Under the pieces are notes generated by a model, which was not told the DNA's origin, did not search any database, and was given only the letters and a program-made list of their open reading frames with translations. From assembly GCF_001298265.1 (NCBI RefSeq), contig NZ_LGSZ01000052.1:143743-207742 (forward strand): DNA of 64,000 nucleotides, read 5' to 3'. Positions 31,143-39,761 of this stretch are shown piece by piece. How positions within the stretch are numbered: position 1 is the first letter of the stretch; every line of letters begins with the position of its first letter. This stretch comes from Allobosea vaviloviae. Lineage in GTDB: Bacteria; Pseudomonadota; Alphaproteobacteria; Rhizobiales; Beijerinckiaceae. The position numbers and the translations under genes are program-made.

Positions 31143-31499
31143 ATGCCCCCCGTCACCACCGCCCACCTCCTCCCGATCGCGATGCTGTTCGGCTCCAACA
31201 TCTTCATGACCTTCGCCTGGTATGGCCATCTCAGCTACAAGAGCACGGCGATCTGGCTCGCCATCCTGGCGAGCTGGATGATCGCGCTGCCGGAATACAT
31301 GCTGGCGGTGCCGGCCAACCGCATCGGCTCGGCCGTCTATTCCGCCGCGGAGCTCAAGACCATGCAGGAGGTCATCACCCTGCTGGTCTTCGCCGGCTTT
31401 TCGGTTTTCTGGCTGAAGGAAAGCCTGACCTGGAGCCATGCGATCGGTTTCGCGCTGATCGCGGCCGGCGCCTTTTTCATCTTCCATGCGAAGGCCTGA
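31143..31499 (+). CDS. DMT family (DUF486) small membrane protein
   Basis: 118 residues with four predicted helices and AGAGGAGACTC before ATG 31143. Family marks are NIFMTFAWYGHL, SWMIALPEYMLAVPANRIG and LKESLTWSHAIGFALIAAGA. DUF486 belongs to the drug/metabolite transporter fold; its substrate is unknown. It lies 66 bp after the SemiSWEET gene, same strand. Confidence 0.9.
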   Translation: MPPVTTAHLLPIAMLFGSNIFMTFAWYGHLSYKSTAIWLAILASWMIALPEYMLAVPANRIGSAVYSAAELKTMQEVITLLVFAGFSVFWLKESLTWSHAIGFALIAAGAFFIFHAKA

Positions 31500-31558
31500 G
31501 CGGCGGTAGATGCCCCGTGCCACGTGACAGCGCTCTGCCGCCTCGTCACAGTGGCGCG

Positions 31559-32335
31559 ATGACTCACGATCTGAAGCCCGCCATCCCCTCCCCCGGCCAT
31601 CCCGCTGTCGAGGCCTATCTCGCCGAGGGCTATGACAGCGTCGTTGGCATGTCCTCGCGCTTCGCGGCCGCCATCTGCGCAAGACTTCTGCGGCTCCAGA
31701 CGCAGGAAGGGGTGACCGGCCCGATCGCCGAGATCGGAGCCTTCGAGGGCCGCTTCTTCATCGCACTCGCCCATGCGCTGGAACCGGGCGAGCTCGCGCT
31801 GGCGCTCGACATCTTCTCCTGGCCCGACCCGGGCGTGGAGCAGCGCTTCGAGGCCAATTGCGCCCGGCACGGCATCGGTGCGGAGCGCCGCCGCACGATC
31901 AAGGGCGATGCCGGCGCGATGGCGCCCGCCGACCTCCTCGCCCAGGCCGGCGGCGCCCCCTTGCGCTTCATCCATATCGACGGCGAACACTCGCGCGCCG
32001 CCCTAACCCGCGATCTCGCGCTGGCCACCGCCTGCCTTGCCGAGGGCGGGCTGATCGTCCTCGACGACATGCTTCACCCCGGCTATCCGACGCTGATGGT
32101 CGCGGTGCAGGCCTATCTCGAAGCCAATCCCGACATCGTCCCGCTCTGTGTCATCGACCGCGAGACCATCGTCGGCGCAACCAAGTTCGTGCTGTGCCAG
32201 CGCGCCTGGTTCGAGCGCTATCAGTCCCGCCTGCTGGAGATTTTCAAGGATTTCGTCTGGCCGCTCGGCGCCGATTTCGAGCCGCATTGGTGCCTGGTGC
32301 TGTCACAGGACACGCGGCTGGCGGAGATCGTGTGA
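31559..32335 (+). CDS. Class I SAM-dependent methyltransferase (Methyltransf_24-like)
   Basis: 258 residues from ATG 31559; GTG 31517 would add 14 residues. The SAM motif is IAEIGAFEGRFFIALAHAL, followed by LALDIFSWPDPGVEQ, FIHIDGEHSRAALTRDL and LIVLDDMLHPGYPTLM, which together resemble methyltransferases of the Methyltransf_24 group. The substrate is unknown. It converges on the Gfo/Idh gene. Confidence 0.82.
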   Translation: MTHDLKPAIPSPGHPAVEAYLAEGYDSVVGMSSRFAAAICARLLRLQTQEGVTGPIAEIGAFEGRFFIALAHALEPGELALALDIFSWPDPGVEQRFEANCARHGIGAERRRTIKGDAGAMAPADLLAQAGGAPLRFIHIDGEHSRAALTRDLALATACLAEGGLIVLDDMLHPGYPTLMVAVQAYLEANPDIVPLCVIDRETIVGATKFVLCQRAWFERYQSRLLEIFKDFVWPLGADFEPHWCLVLSQDTRLAEIV

Positions 32336-32348
32336 GCCCAGGGGTCGA

Positions 32349-33338
32349 TTACCCTGCGGCCCTCACACCATCGGCGAGAATAGCCTCGACGATCTCCTGA
32401 ACGTCGAGGGCTTCAGCCAGCGTCGCGAGATGATGCGCCTGCCCACGCGTGAGCTTCAGCACCCCCTCGATCTGGCGCCTGAGTGCGATCGGGCGCGCAT
32501 CCGCCTGCGACGGCGCGTCGGCCGCGGGCTCCCACGTCCCGTCGGGCAAGCGGCGTTCGGCGACCGACCAGTCGCAGAGCCGGACCGCACCGTGGTCGCC
32601 TTCCAGCATCCAGATGTTGTGGTCGTCCTTGGCAGTGGTGCCGACACTCCCCTTGAGGTCGACCGGGATGTCTCCGGCCATCAGCTTGGCTTCGATCGTG
32701 CGCTCCGACCTCCCAGTCTCCGGGAACACCACACTCGCGGAAAGACCATGCAACGGCCCGAGCAGCCTGCGGCTCAGGAAGAGGAAATGCGACACGACCT
32801 CACGGGTGAACCCGCCCTGTTGCCGCCCGTCCAGCCAGGCAGCGGCATCGGCCTGCCAGGAGCGAGGCCAGGTCGCGAAGGCGACCTCGATCGTCACGCG
32901 CGAGGCCTTGCCGACGGCGCCCTGCGCGATCCAGTCCATCAGCGTTGCGACAGCAAGCGAGGAGGCGAAGGGAAAGTTGACGGCCCCTCTGTCTCCGGCT
33001 TCCGCAACGAAGGCGCGCGCCTCGGCGACATCGACCGCCAGCGGCTTCTCGCAAAAAACGCTCCTGCCGGCGGCAAGGGCGGCGCGGGCATGACCGAGAT
33101 GGGAAGCCGGCGGCGAGGCGATGTAGACGCAGTCGCTGTCGGCGATGATCGCAGCGGCGTCGGTCAGCCGCGGAACCTGCGGGAACGTCGCCGCCATGCG
33201 CGCCATGGCCGATGGCTCCGGATCCCAGATACCGCTGACGTTCACCAGCGGAGGCGACTGGTCGAGAATGGCGCGCAGCAGCCGCTCGCCCATGATGCCT
33301 GCGCCGATGATTCCAATCGAAAGAGTGCCGTCTTGCAT
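32349..33338 (-). CDS. Gfo/Idh/MocA family oxidoreductase
   Basis: 329 residues from ATG 33338. An N-terminal Rossmann domain starts IGIIGAGIMGERLLRAIL, with DCVYIASPPASHLGHARAAL and the family motif FCEKPLAVDVAEA (near 95). The C-terminal domain includes GGFTREVVSHFLFLSRRLLG. These enzymes act on sugars, inositols or related substrates with NAD(P). The substrate is unknown, and no sugar operon surrounds it. Confidence 0.9.
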   Translation of the reverse strand: MQDGTLSIGIIGAGIMGERLLRAILDQSPPLVNVSGIWDPEPSAMARMAATFPQVPRLTDAAAIIADSDCVYIASPPASHLGHARAALAAGRSVFCEKPLAVDVAEARAFVAEAGDRGAVNFPFASSLAVATLMDWIAQGAVGKASRVTIEVAFATWPRSWQADAAAWLDGRQQGGFTREVVSHFLFLSRRLLGPLHGLSASVVFPETGRSERTIEAKLMAGDIPVDLKGSVGTTAKDDHNIWMLEGDHGAVRLCDWSVAERRLPDGTWEPAADAPSQADARPIALRRQIEGVLKLTRGQAHHLATLAEALDVQEIVEAILADGVRAAG

Positions 33339-33471
33339 CGCCTGAGATTCCCAACCCTGAGCCGGGAAGCGCGGTAGCAGGTTTGCGGCCGGCACACGAG
33401 CATCTGGCGACCCACCGCCGCGAAGCGCCCGGTTGATAAGCACTACCGCTTCGCGCCGACTTCAGGCCCAA

Positions 33472-33576
33472 CCGCGCCGGCCTGACCCTCTGCACCTTTC
33501 CATCGGTTTCATCGCTGAGCAGATAGATGAAGCCGTCCGGCCCCTGCTGGACGTCGCGGATGTGCAGGCCGCGCCC
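33472..33576 (-). pseudogene. C-terminal fragment of a PQQ-dependent sugar dehydrogenase gene
   Basis: Read on the minus strand, 33576 down to 33472 gives about 35 codons with HIRDVQQGPDGFIYLLSD and DGKVQRVRPAR. By eye about 28 of 35 residues match the C-terminal end of the intact gene at 37410-38534. There is no upstream part of the gene and no stop at the expected place. It is a decayed or rearranged copy. It marks the left side of the block that ends at the intact gene. The rest of 33339-33695 holds nothing recognisable. Confidence 0.75.
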
Positions 33577-33695
33577 GACAGGGCGCGATGGGGCCAGTCG
33601 GACAGCCGCCGCGCCCCTTGCCGATCCGGACGCTGATTGGTCGATGCCGAAGGGAATGTAACCTACCAGCCATGCCGGACGGCGAGACCTCAGCG

Positions 33696-34682
33696 TCAGA
33701 TCGAGATGTTCGTGCTTTTGACCAACCGAGCCCAGCGCTCGGACTCCGCGCGCATCATTTCCGCGAAGGCTGCCGGTTCGTTGCCGATTGGCTCTGCCCC
33801 TTCGTTTCGCAGGCGCTCCCTGATCGTGTCGCCGTTGATCGTGCTGACGGTGGCGTCGCGAAGAGCTTTGACGATTGGGTCAGGTGTACCCTTCGGAACG
33901 ACGAGCCCGTACCAAGCGGTCGCCCGATAGTCAGGCCAGCCGAGTTCCGCCACCGTGGGTGCGTCGGGAAAGAGCTTGGCGCGCTGCGGACTCGTAACCG
34001 CCAGCAACCGCACCGCTTTGCCTTCGATGAGGCCGAGCACCGACGGAACGGTGGTGACCATGAAGTCGGTCTGTCCGGACAGGAGGTCGGTGAGAGCGGG
34101 ACCGGCTCCACGATAGGGAACGTGAATGGCCTCAAACCCCGCCGTTCTGGCGAGCAACACAGCGGCGAGATGGCTTGCAGAGCCATTTCCAGCTGAGCCA
34201 TAGGTGAGCTTTCCACCGTTCTTCTGCGCGTGGTCAATCAGGTCACGCGCGGTCTGGAATGGCGATTTCGGCGCCACAACCAGAGCAAGCGGCGTGTCCG
34301 AAATCAAGGTCACCGGATCAAAGGCCGCCAGCGGGTCGACTTTGACATTCTTGAACAGGTGCGGGTTGACGACCATCGGCCCCTGGTTCGCGAGAAGAAC
34401 CGTGTAGCCGTCCGGCGGCGAAGACGCGGCCTGGGCCGTGATGAGGTTGCCACCCGCTGATCCATTGTTCTCGACGACCAGTGATTGACCGAGCCTTTCG
34501 CCTATGCCCTGCGCGACGAGGCGCGCGATCGCATCCGTGCCGCCGCCGGCTGCATAGGGGACGAGTAGCTTCATCGGCCGCGACGGGAAGTGTTGAGACC
34601 ATGCGCTCTTGCTGAGCGTAGTGCTTGCCCCGAAAGCGGCGGCGCCGAGGAACAAGGTCCTGCGCGTCGGATGCATCGTCAT
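33696..34682 (-). CDS. Bug family (TctC-like) solute-binding protein
   Basis: 328 residues from ATG 34682 with CAGGAGGGA before it. A Tat-like signal (HPTRRTLFLGAAAFG) precedes the Bug fold: KLLVPYAAGGGTDAIARLVA, VVENNGSAGG, YGSAGNGSASHLA and HVPYRGAGPALTDLL. These periplasmic proteins bind small carboxylic acids. No TctA/TctB membrane partner is present, so it is an orphan receptor. It follows a LysR gene by 110 bp on the same strand, and a PrpF-like isomerase gene is divergent. Confidence 0.93.
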   Translation of the reverse strand: MTMHPTRRTLFLGAAAFGASTTLSKSAWSQHFPSRPMKLLVPYAAGGGTDAIARLVAQGIGERLGQSLVVENNGSAGGNLITAQAASSPPDGYTVLLANQGPMVVNPHLFKNVKVDPLAAFDPVTLISDTPLALVVAPKSPFQTARDLIDHAQKNGGKLTYGSAGNGSASHLAAVLLARTAGFEAIHVPYRGAGPALTDLLSGQTDFMVTTVPSVLGLIEGKAVRLLAVTSPQRAKLFPDAPTVAELGWPDYRATAWYGLVVPKGTPDPIVKALRDATVSTINGDTIRERLRNEGAEPIGNEPAAFAEMMRAESERWARLVKSTNISI

Positions 34683-34792
34683 TCGTCCCTCCTGATTCAG
34701 GGCGATTGATGGCCCCGTTATGAGTATCTCTTTCGATTCAAACGAACAGTTTGGGAAATGCGATAGTTGTCCGAATTGATGCGATTAAAACA

Positions 34793-35713
34793 TCAATTGC
34801 TCGGGCGTGATTCCGGACTTGCACTCCAAGTGTGGATCAGCATGTCTCTGAACCGCTGTGCAGCGGGTGCCAGACGTGCCTTTCGGCGCTCAACCAGACC
34901 AATGGTGCGCGAGACCGATGGTGTGCCAATGATTTTGGTCGCAATGACAGGGTGATCACGTGGTGGCGTAGCGAGCCGCGGCAGCACAGACACGCCGAGA
35001 CCACGTTCGACGAGCCCCAGCGACGTCGTGAGATGGTTGACCTCGAATTTGAAGGTCAGTCCGATTCCTTCCTTCGCCAGAGCACTTTCTAGGATCATGC
35101 GATTGCCACTGGCGCGGCTGACTCCGATGAGTGTCTGGTCAGCAAGATCCTTCCACGCCAGTTCATTTCGGGCGGCCAAGGGGTGGTCGCGCCGGCATGC
35201 GAGCACGAAAGGATCCTCGACAAGCGGGGTGAAGGCCAGATCCGGATCGGAACTGCCGAGAAGATTGATGCCGAACTCGGCTTCACCGCGGGCGACACTC
35301 TCAAGACCGTCATTCGCCGAGAGATCCAGGATGCGGAAACGGATCAGCGGATAGGTCGCGCTGAACGACTCGATGGCGCGCGGCAGGAAGTAGAAGGCTG
35401 CGGTCGGGACGCAGGCGATGGTGACCTGTCCGACCTGTCGACCGGCGACGCCGGTGATGCCCAGCAGGGATTCCTCGAACTCATCGAGCAGGCGACGCGC
35501 CAGCGGAGCGAAGGACCGGCCCACGCTCGTGGGGCTGACCCTTCGTGTCGTTCGCTCCAGCAACGGAGCCCCTACTGCGGCTTCAAGAGCCTGGATGCGG
35601 CGGGACAGCGCGGGCTGCGAAATGTTGAGCATCTCGGCCGCTTTGTGGAAGCCGCCCAACTCAAGAACAGCGAGAAAGGCTCGGATATCGAAAAGTTCGA
35701 AATTGATGCGCAT
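34793..35713 (-). CDS. LysR family transcriptional regulator
   Basis: 306 residues from ATG 35713. The helix-turn-helix is KAAEMLNISQPALSRRIQALE (about 22-42), followed by a substrate-binding domain from about residue 90 (VTIACVPTAAFYFLPRAIE). It is divergent from the PrpF-like gene across 105 bp of A+T-rich DNA and sits upstream of the Bug receptor gene, the usual layout of a small carboxylate catabolic unit. It probably controls both, with an intermediate of the pathway as co-inducer. Confidence 0.93.
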   Translation of the reverse strand: MRINFELFDIRAFLAVLELGGFHKAAEMLNISQPALSRRIQALEAAVGAPLLERTTRRVSPTSVGRSFAPLARRLLDEFEESLLGITGVAGRQVGQVTIACVPTAAFYFLPRAIESFSATYPLIRFRILDLSANDGLESVARGEAEFGINLLGSSDPDLAFTPLVEDPFVLACRRDHPLAARNELAWKDLADQTLIGVSRASGNRMILESALAKEGIGLTFKFEVNHLTTSLGLVERGLGVSVLPRLATPPRDHPVIATKIIGTPSVSRTIGLVERRKARLAPAAQRFRDMLIHTWSASPESRPSN

Positions 35714-35818
35714 TTCATATCAATGATCGAATTTTTCGCATTTCACAACATGATCAGCGTGACGGATACGGATTCCTGACACGGTCAATCACGGCTTCAG
35801 CCGCAGGGAAGAGCCTCC

Positions 35819-36904
35819 ATGGCAATCCACCTTCGCATCCCCTGCACCCTCATGCGAGGCGGCACATCGCGCGGGCCGGTTTTTCTGTCGACTGACCTCC
35901 CCGTTGACCCCGATCTGCGCGACGAGGTGCTGCTGTCAATCCTCGGCTCAGGTAGTGAACTGCAGATCAACGGGCTCGGCGGCGGCAATCCCTTGACGAG
36001 CAAGGTCGCCATCGTAGGGCCGCCGACACATCCCGACGCGGATGTCGACTATCTCTTCGCTCAGGTGAAAGTCGTCGAGCGAGTGGTCGACACCTCTCCC
36101 AACTGCGGCAACATGCTGTCGACCGTCGGCCCTTTCGCCATTGAAAAGGGGCTCGTCGTGGGCCAGGCAGATCGCACGCGTGTGGTGATCCATAACGTCA
36201 ATACGGGCCAACTCGTCGCCGCCACGGTGCAGACACCCAAGGGGAAACCGGTCTATGACGGCGATACCGTTATAGACGGCGTGCCCGGAAGCGGCGCCCC
36301 GGTCGAACTCGAGTTTCTGGGCGTCGCTGGTGCCAAGACGGGAAAGCTGCTTCCAACGGGCTCTGCCATCGATATGATCGCGGGGGTCAAGATCTCTTGC
36401 ATTGATGCGGCGATGCCGCTGGTCGTGATCGAAGCCTCGGCTCTCGGGAAAACGGGGAGCGAGACGCCGGCCGAGCTCGATGCCGACCGAGCGTTCATGG
36501 ATCGATTGGAACGCATCCGGCTGGAGGCCGGCCGGTTGATGGGGTTGGGCGATGTGTCCGATCTGGTTATCCCCAAACCCGTTCTGATCGGGCACCCGCA
36601 GAACGGCGGCACCATCACCGCGCGCTACTTCATGCCGCATGCTTGCCACAAGGCATTCGCTGTCACCGGCGCTGTCGGGCTTGGCACGGCCTGCGGAACG
36701 CCTGGGACACTGGCGCATCGCCTTGTCGGGGATGCCAGCCTGCCACGGCGCGTGGTCATCGAGCACCCGTCGGGGCGCATCGAAGTCGCGATCGACCGAC
36801 GGGGAAGTGCAGCTACCGCGGCCGTGCTCAGAACGACAAAACCGATCCTGGAAGGCATCGCCTTCGCTCAGGTTTCTGGTCGCCCGGTCATCCTGGCCGC
36901 CTGA
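35819..36904 (+). CDS. PrpF/GalD family isomerase (4-oxalomesaconate tautomerase-like)
   Basis: 361 residues from ATG 35819, with AGGGAAGAG before it. The family marks are IPCTLMRGGTSRGPVFL, INGLGGGNPLTSKVAIV, the catalytic Cys in DTSPNCGNMLSTVGPFAIE, and the second conserved site ATGAVGL-like AVTGAVGLGTACGTPGT. PrpF members isomerise 2-methylaconitate; GalD members tautomerise 4-oxalomesaconate in gallate breakdown. The 361-residue length and the divergent LysR partner favour the GalD type, but no other gallate gene is in the window, so the substrate is unresolved. Confidence 0.88.
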   Translation: MAIHLRIPCTLMRGGTSRGPVFLSTDLPVDPDLRDEVLLSILGSGSELQINGLGGGNPLTSKVAIVGPPTHPDADVDYLFAQVKVVERVVDTSPNCGNMLSTVGPFAIEKGLVVGQADRTRVVIHNVNTGQLVAATVQTPKGKPVYDGDTVIDGVPGSGAPVELEFLGVAGAKTGKLLPTGSAIDMIAGVKISCIDAAMPLVVIEASALGKTGSETPAELDADRAFMDRLERIRLEAGRLMGLGDVSDLVIPKPVLIGHPQNGGTITARYFMPHACHKAFAVTGAVGLGTACGTPGTLAHRLVGDASLPRRVVIEHPSGRIEVAIDRRGSAATAAVLRTTKPILEGIAFAQVSGRPVILAA

Positions 36905-37409
36905 ATGACATTGACCAGGTGCTGGGACTTCAACGTCAGCCGATCGGAGGAAATGGATCGCCGACAGCGGCTCTGCCTGGCAACCCACTCGACGCAAACC
37001 ATGATCGCGAAAGACCAGTAGCGATAGCCGTGCATCAGCTTGCGCGTTACGACATAAAGGGATCGTCTCGGAAAATGCACCGATAGGGAAGTGCGCCGTT
37101 TTGCCTTCGGGCATCGCACCCTGCGACAGCCCATTGCGTTCAGGCGCGTTGCCAGCACGATCTCCAAAATGCGGCGACCGGGCCAGCTTGTCGGTCGAAC
37201 CTGATCAAGGTGTCTTCCGAGCGGCCGAATTTCTCTTGCACGTCATGGCTTGCCATGTGGCGCCGCCAATAGGGATTTGAAGCCCGTCGCGACCGGCTCG
37301 CGGCGACGGCGACACGCTCGATACCGTTCGCCTCGATGACGCAGGCAAGTCACGCGACCCTGATGTGCTGGCGTTCGACTTCAGCGCTGGAAAGCCTGAC
37401 GATCGACCG
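36905..37409. other. 505-bp gap without recognisable gene
   Basis: Between the PrpF-like gene and the end of the sugar dehydrogenase gene I see no convincing reading frame, RNA or repeat on either strand. Short frames present have no ribosome-binding site and no recognisable content. Its base composition is mixed. It may hold the decayed right edge of the acquired block. Confidence 0.6.
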
Positions 37410-38534
37410 TTAACGCGCCGGCCGCACCCTGAGCACTTTCCCATCCGCCGCATCGCTGAGCAGGTAGAGAAACCCATCCGGACCCTGCCGGACATCGCGG
37501 ATGCGCAGGCCCAGCCCCTCCAGCAGACGCTCCTGGCCGGTGACGGTCTCGCCCTCCGTCGAAAGCCTGACCAGCATCTGGCCGGCGAGCGCCCCGACAA
37601 AAAGCGAGTTCTTCCAGGCCGGCCAAGCCGCGCCGGTGTAGAACGCCGCGCCAGAAGGCGCGATCGACGGATCCCAGTAGAACAGCGGTTGCTCCATCCC
37701 GGCCTTGGTCGTGCCCTCGCCGATCTTTGCGCCGGAATAGTCGATGCCGTAGGTGATCACTGGCCAGCCATAGTTGCGGCCGGCCTTGGGCGTATTGACC
37801 TCGTCGCCGCCGCGCGCCCCGTGTTCTGCCGTCCAGAGTTGCCCCGTCTCCGGATGCAGCGCTGCGCCCTGCACATTGCGATGCCCGATCGACCAGATCT
37901 CCGGCTGCCAGCCTGCGACCTTGGGATTGTCCTCCGGCGCGCCACCCTCGGGACGAATGCGCATCAGCTTGCCGATGTGGTTGCCCGGGTTCTGCGCCTG
38001 GTCGCGCTGGCTGTAGCGATCGCCCACGGTGACGAAGAGCGCGCCCGTCCGGTCGAACACCAACCGCGAGCCGAAATGCATGCTGCTGTTGATCGCCGGC
38101 ATCTGCTGGAAGATGACCTTCGTGCCTTCAAGGGCCGTGCCACGCTCGTTCAGTCGGGCGCGGGCGACGCTGGTGCCGTTTCCGCCGGCGCGTGGCTCCG
38201 AGAAGGACAGGTAGATCGTCCGGTTCTGCGCGAAGCCGGGATCGAGGACGACGTCGAGCAAGCCGCCCTGACCGCGCCCGGCGACATTGGGCACGCCGGT
38301 GATCGGCACCGACAGCCGCCCATCCGCACCGACCAGCCGCAACCGTCCCGGTCGCTCGGTCACGAGCATGCGCCCATCCGGCAGGAAGGCCAGCCCCCAG
38401 GGGTTCTCGAGCCCGCTCGCCACCGTCTCGACCGACAGTTCGCCCGCGCTCGACGCAAAGCGCTGCTGGGCGGCGGCGGGCGCGGCTGCGGCGAGCGCGA
38501 CGGCAAAGGTCAGGATGGGGGTCGATATCCGCAT
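37410..38534 (-). CDS. PQQ-dependent sugar dehydrogenase (aldose sugar dehydrogenase-like)
   Basis: 374 residues from ATG 38534, with GGGAG upstream and a signal peptide MRISTPILTFAVALAAAAPA. The six-bladed propeller shows VASGLENPWGLAFLPDGRML, GRGQGGLLDVVLDPGF, SMHFGSRLVFDRTGALFVTVGD, WSIGHRNVQGAALHPETGQL, and the C-terminal DVRQGPDGFLYLLSD. This resembles E. coli YliI, a periplasmic PQQ enzyme oxidising aldoses. A 35-codon fragment of a related gene lies at 33472-33576 in the same orientation. Confidence 0.93.
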   Translation of the reverse strand: MRISTPILTFAVALAAAAPAAAQQRFASSAGELSVETVASGLENPWGLAFLPDGRMLVTERPGRLRLVGADGRLSVPITGVPNVAGRGQGGLLDVVLDPGFAQNRTIYLSFSEPRAGGNGTSVARARLNERGTALEGTKVIFQQMPAINSSMHFGSRLVFDRTGALFVTVGDRYSQRDQAQNPGNHIGKLMRIRPEGGAPEDNPKVAGWQPEIWSIGHRNVQGAALHPETGQLWTAEHGARGGDEVNTPKAGRNYGWPVITYGIDYSGAKIGEGTTKAGMEQPLFYWDPSIAPSGAAFYTGAAWPAWKNSLFVGALAGQMLVRLSTEGETVTGQERLLEGLGLRIRDVRQGPDGFLYLLSDAADGKVLRVRPAR

Positions 38535-38633
38535 GGCAGGGCTCCCGCAGGCTGAACGTAAGCCTCCGAGATAGGCATGCCGCATGCCTGCGCCAACCAC
38601 GAAACCCTCATCACCCCGCGGCTGCCGGCCGGA

Positions 38634-39614
38634 TCAAGTTTTGGCGAAGACCTTGCCGAAGACCTGCGCTTGGCCGATCGGACGCGGCGCATAGGCCTCC
38701 GCCGGCCGCGGCACCAGCATGCGCCGCGCGACGACATGCGCGACGCCGGCGATCGCCAGGCCGGCAAACACATCGACGAAGTAGTGCCCGCCATCGATCG
38801 GCGTCGCCACGATCATCCCGACATTCAGGACGAAGAACGGCCAGCGCAGCAGCGGATGGCTCCAGGCTGCCAGGAGCATGATGAGCCCCAGCGCCGCGTG
38901 ATAGGACGGGAAGGTGATGATCCCATGCGTGCGCGTCGTGTCGAAAACGAAGGCCTCTCGCGAATGCAACGCCAGGACATCGGGCAGATGGACCAGCCCG
39001 GCGGCAGGACGAAGGTTCGGATAATCCGCAGGAGTGAGCTTGAGGTATTCGAAGATCGAAACTGCGGGCAACAGGCCCGACAGCGCCACCGTGGCAATGC
39101 CCGAGATGATCATCGCCAGGATCATGATGCGCGCCGCAATACCGCGGCCACAGAAGCAAAGCAGGAGCGTCAGCACGAGGCCCTGATGCATGTATGTTTT
39201 GTAGGCGAAGGTCAGCGGCGGCGCGAGCCAGGCATGACGATCGAGCCAGGCCAGCCAGGCCAGCCAGTCCAACCCCAGAGCGAGATCGAGCTGGTGGAAG
39301 GCTGAGTCCTGCATCGGGAAACCCATCGTGACCACAAGATAGGAGGCCAGAGCCGTCGCGAGCGGGAACACGAGGCTTTGACCCACGCAGTCGAACGCGC
39401 ACGCAATCTTCGGCTCGGATCGTCGGGTGCCGTAATACCGACCGGCACCCGCGAGCGCCAGACCGATGGCGAGCGGCGCCATGAACGGCAGCGGCTCGAT
39501 CGTCACCTGCGTGAACGGCACCGCGAGCAGGCAGATGGCGAGCAGGCCGAGGATCGCGCCCCAGACGAGCCGCGAGGCCCGCCCCGTCTCCAGTTCATCC
39601 GTTCCGTCCAGCAT
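38634..39614 (-). CDS. PAP2-type membrane phosphatase (PAP2_3-like)
   Basis: 326 residues from ATG 39614, with GGAGCAGCG upstream; a TTG at 39710 would add 32 residues unlike the family. About six membrane helices. The phosphatase signature is split as FPSYHAALGLIMLLA and IDGGHYFVDVFAGLAIAG, the form found in the inositolphosphotransferase-like PAP2_3 subgroup. It likely acts on a lipid or polyprenyl phosphate at the inner membrane. The substrate is unknown. Confidence 0.87.
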   Translation of the reverse strand: MLDGTDELETGRASRLVWGAILGLLAICLLAVPFTQVTIEPLPFMAPLAIGLALAGAGRYYGTRRSEPKIACAFDCVGQSLVFPLATALASYLVVTMGFPMQDSAFHQLDLALGLDWLAWLAWLDRHAWLAPPLTFAYKTYMHQGLVLTLLLCFCGRGIAARIMILAMIISGIATVALSGLLPAVSIFEYLKLTPADYPNLRPAAGLVHLPDVLALHSREAFVFDTTRTHGIITFPSYHAALGLIMLLAAWSHPLLRWPFFVLNVGMIVATPIDGGHYFVDVFAGLAIAGVAHVVARRMLVPRPAEAYAPRPIGQAQVFGKVFAKT

Positions 39615-39761
39615 CCGTCGCTGCTCCGCATCGCCACGGGCGCCACTGTCGCGGATAGGCGTTTGCGTCAGGTCAACGCGATTGGTTAAAAATCGCGGAA
39701 TTTGCAGCAAACAGATTGGGAAATGCCGATCGCCCGCGTTGCGAACGGCAATTTCAAGCCA

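Noticed and set aside
30687..31682. Long upstream extension of the transglycosylase frame
   Set aside because: The signal peptide and ribosome-binding site at 30686 mark the true start; the extension is antisense to two clear plus-strand genes.
36868..37167. Possible transposase or integrase remnant in the gap after the PrpF-like gene
   Set aside because: Short frame without any recognisable catalytic motif; not enough to call a mobile element.
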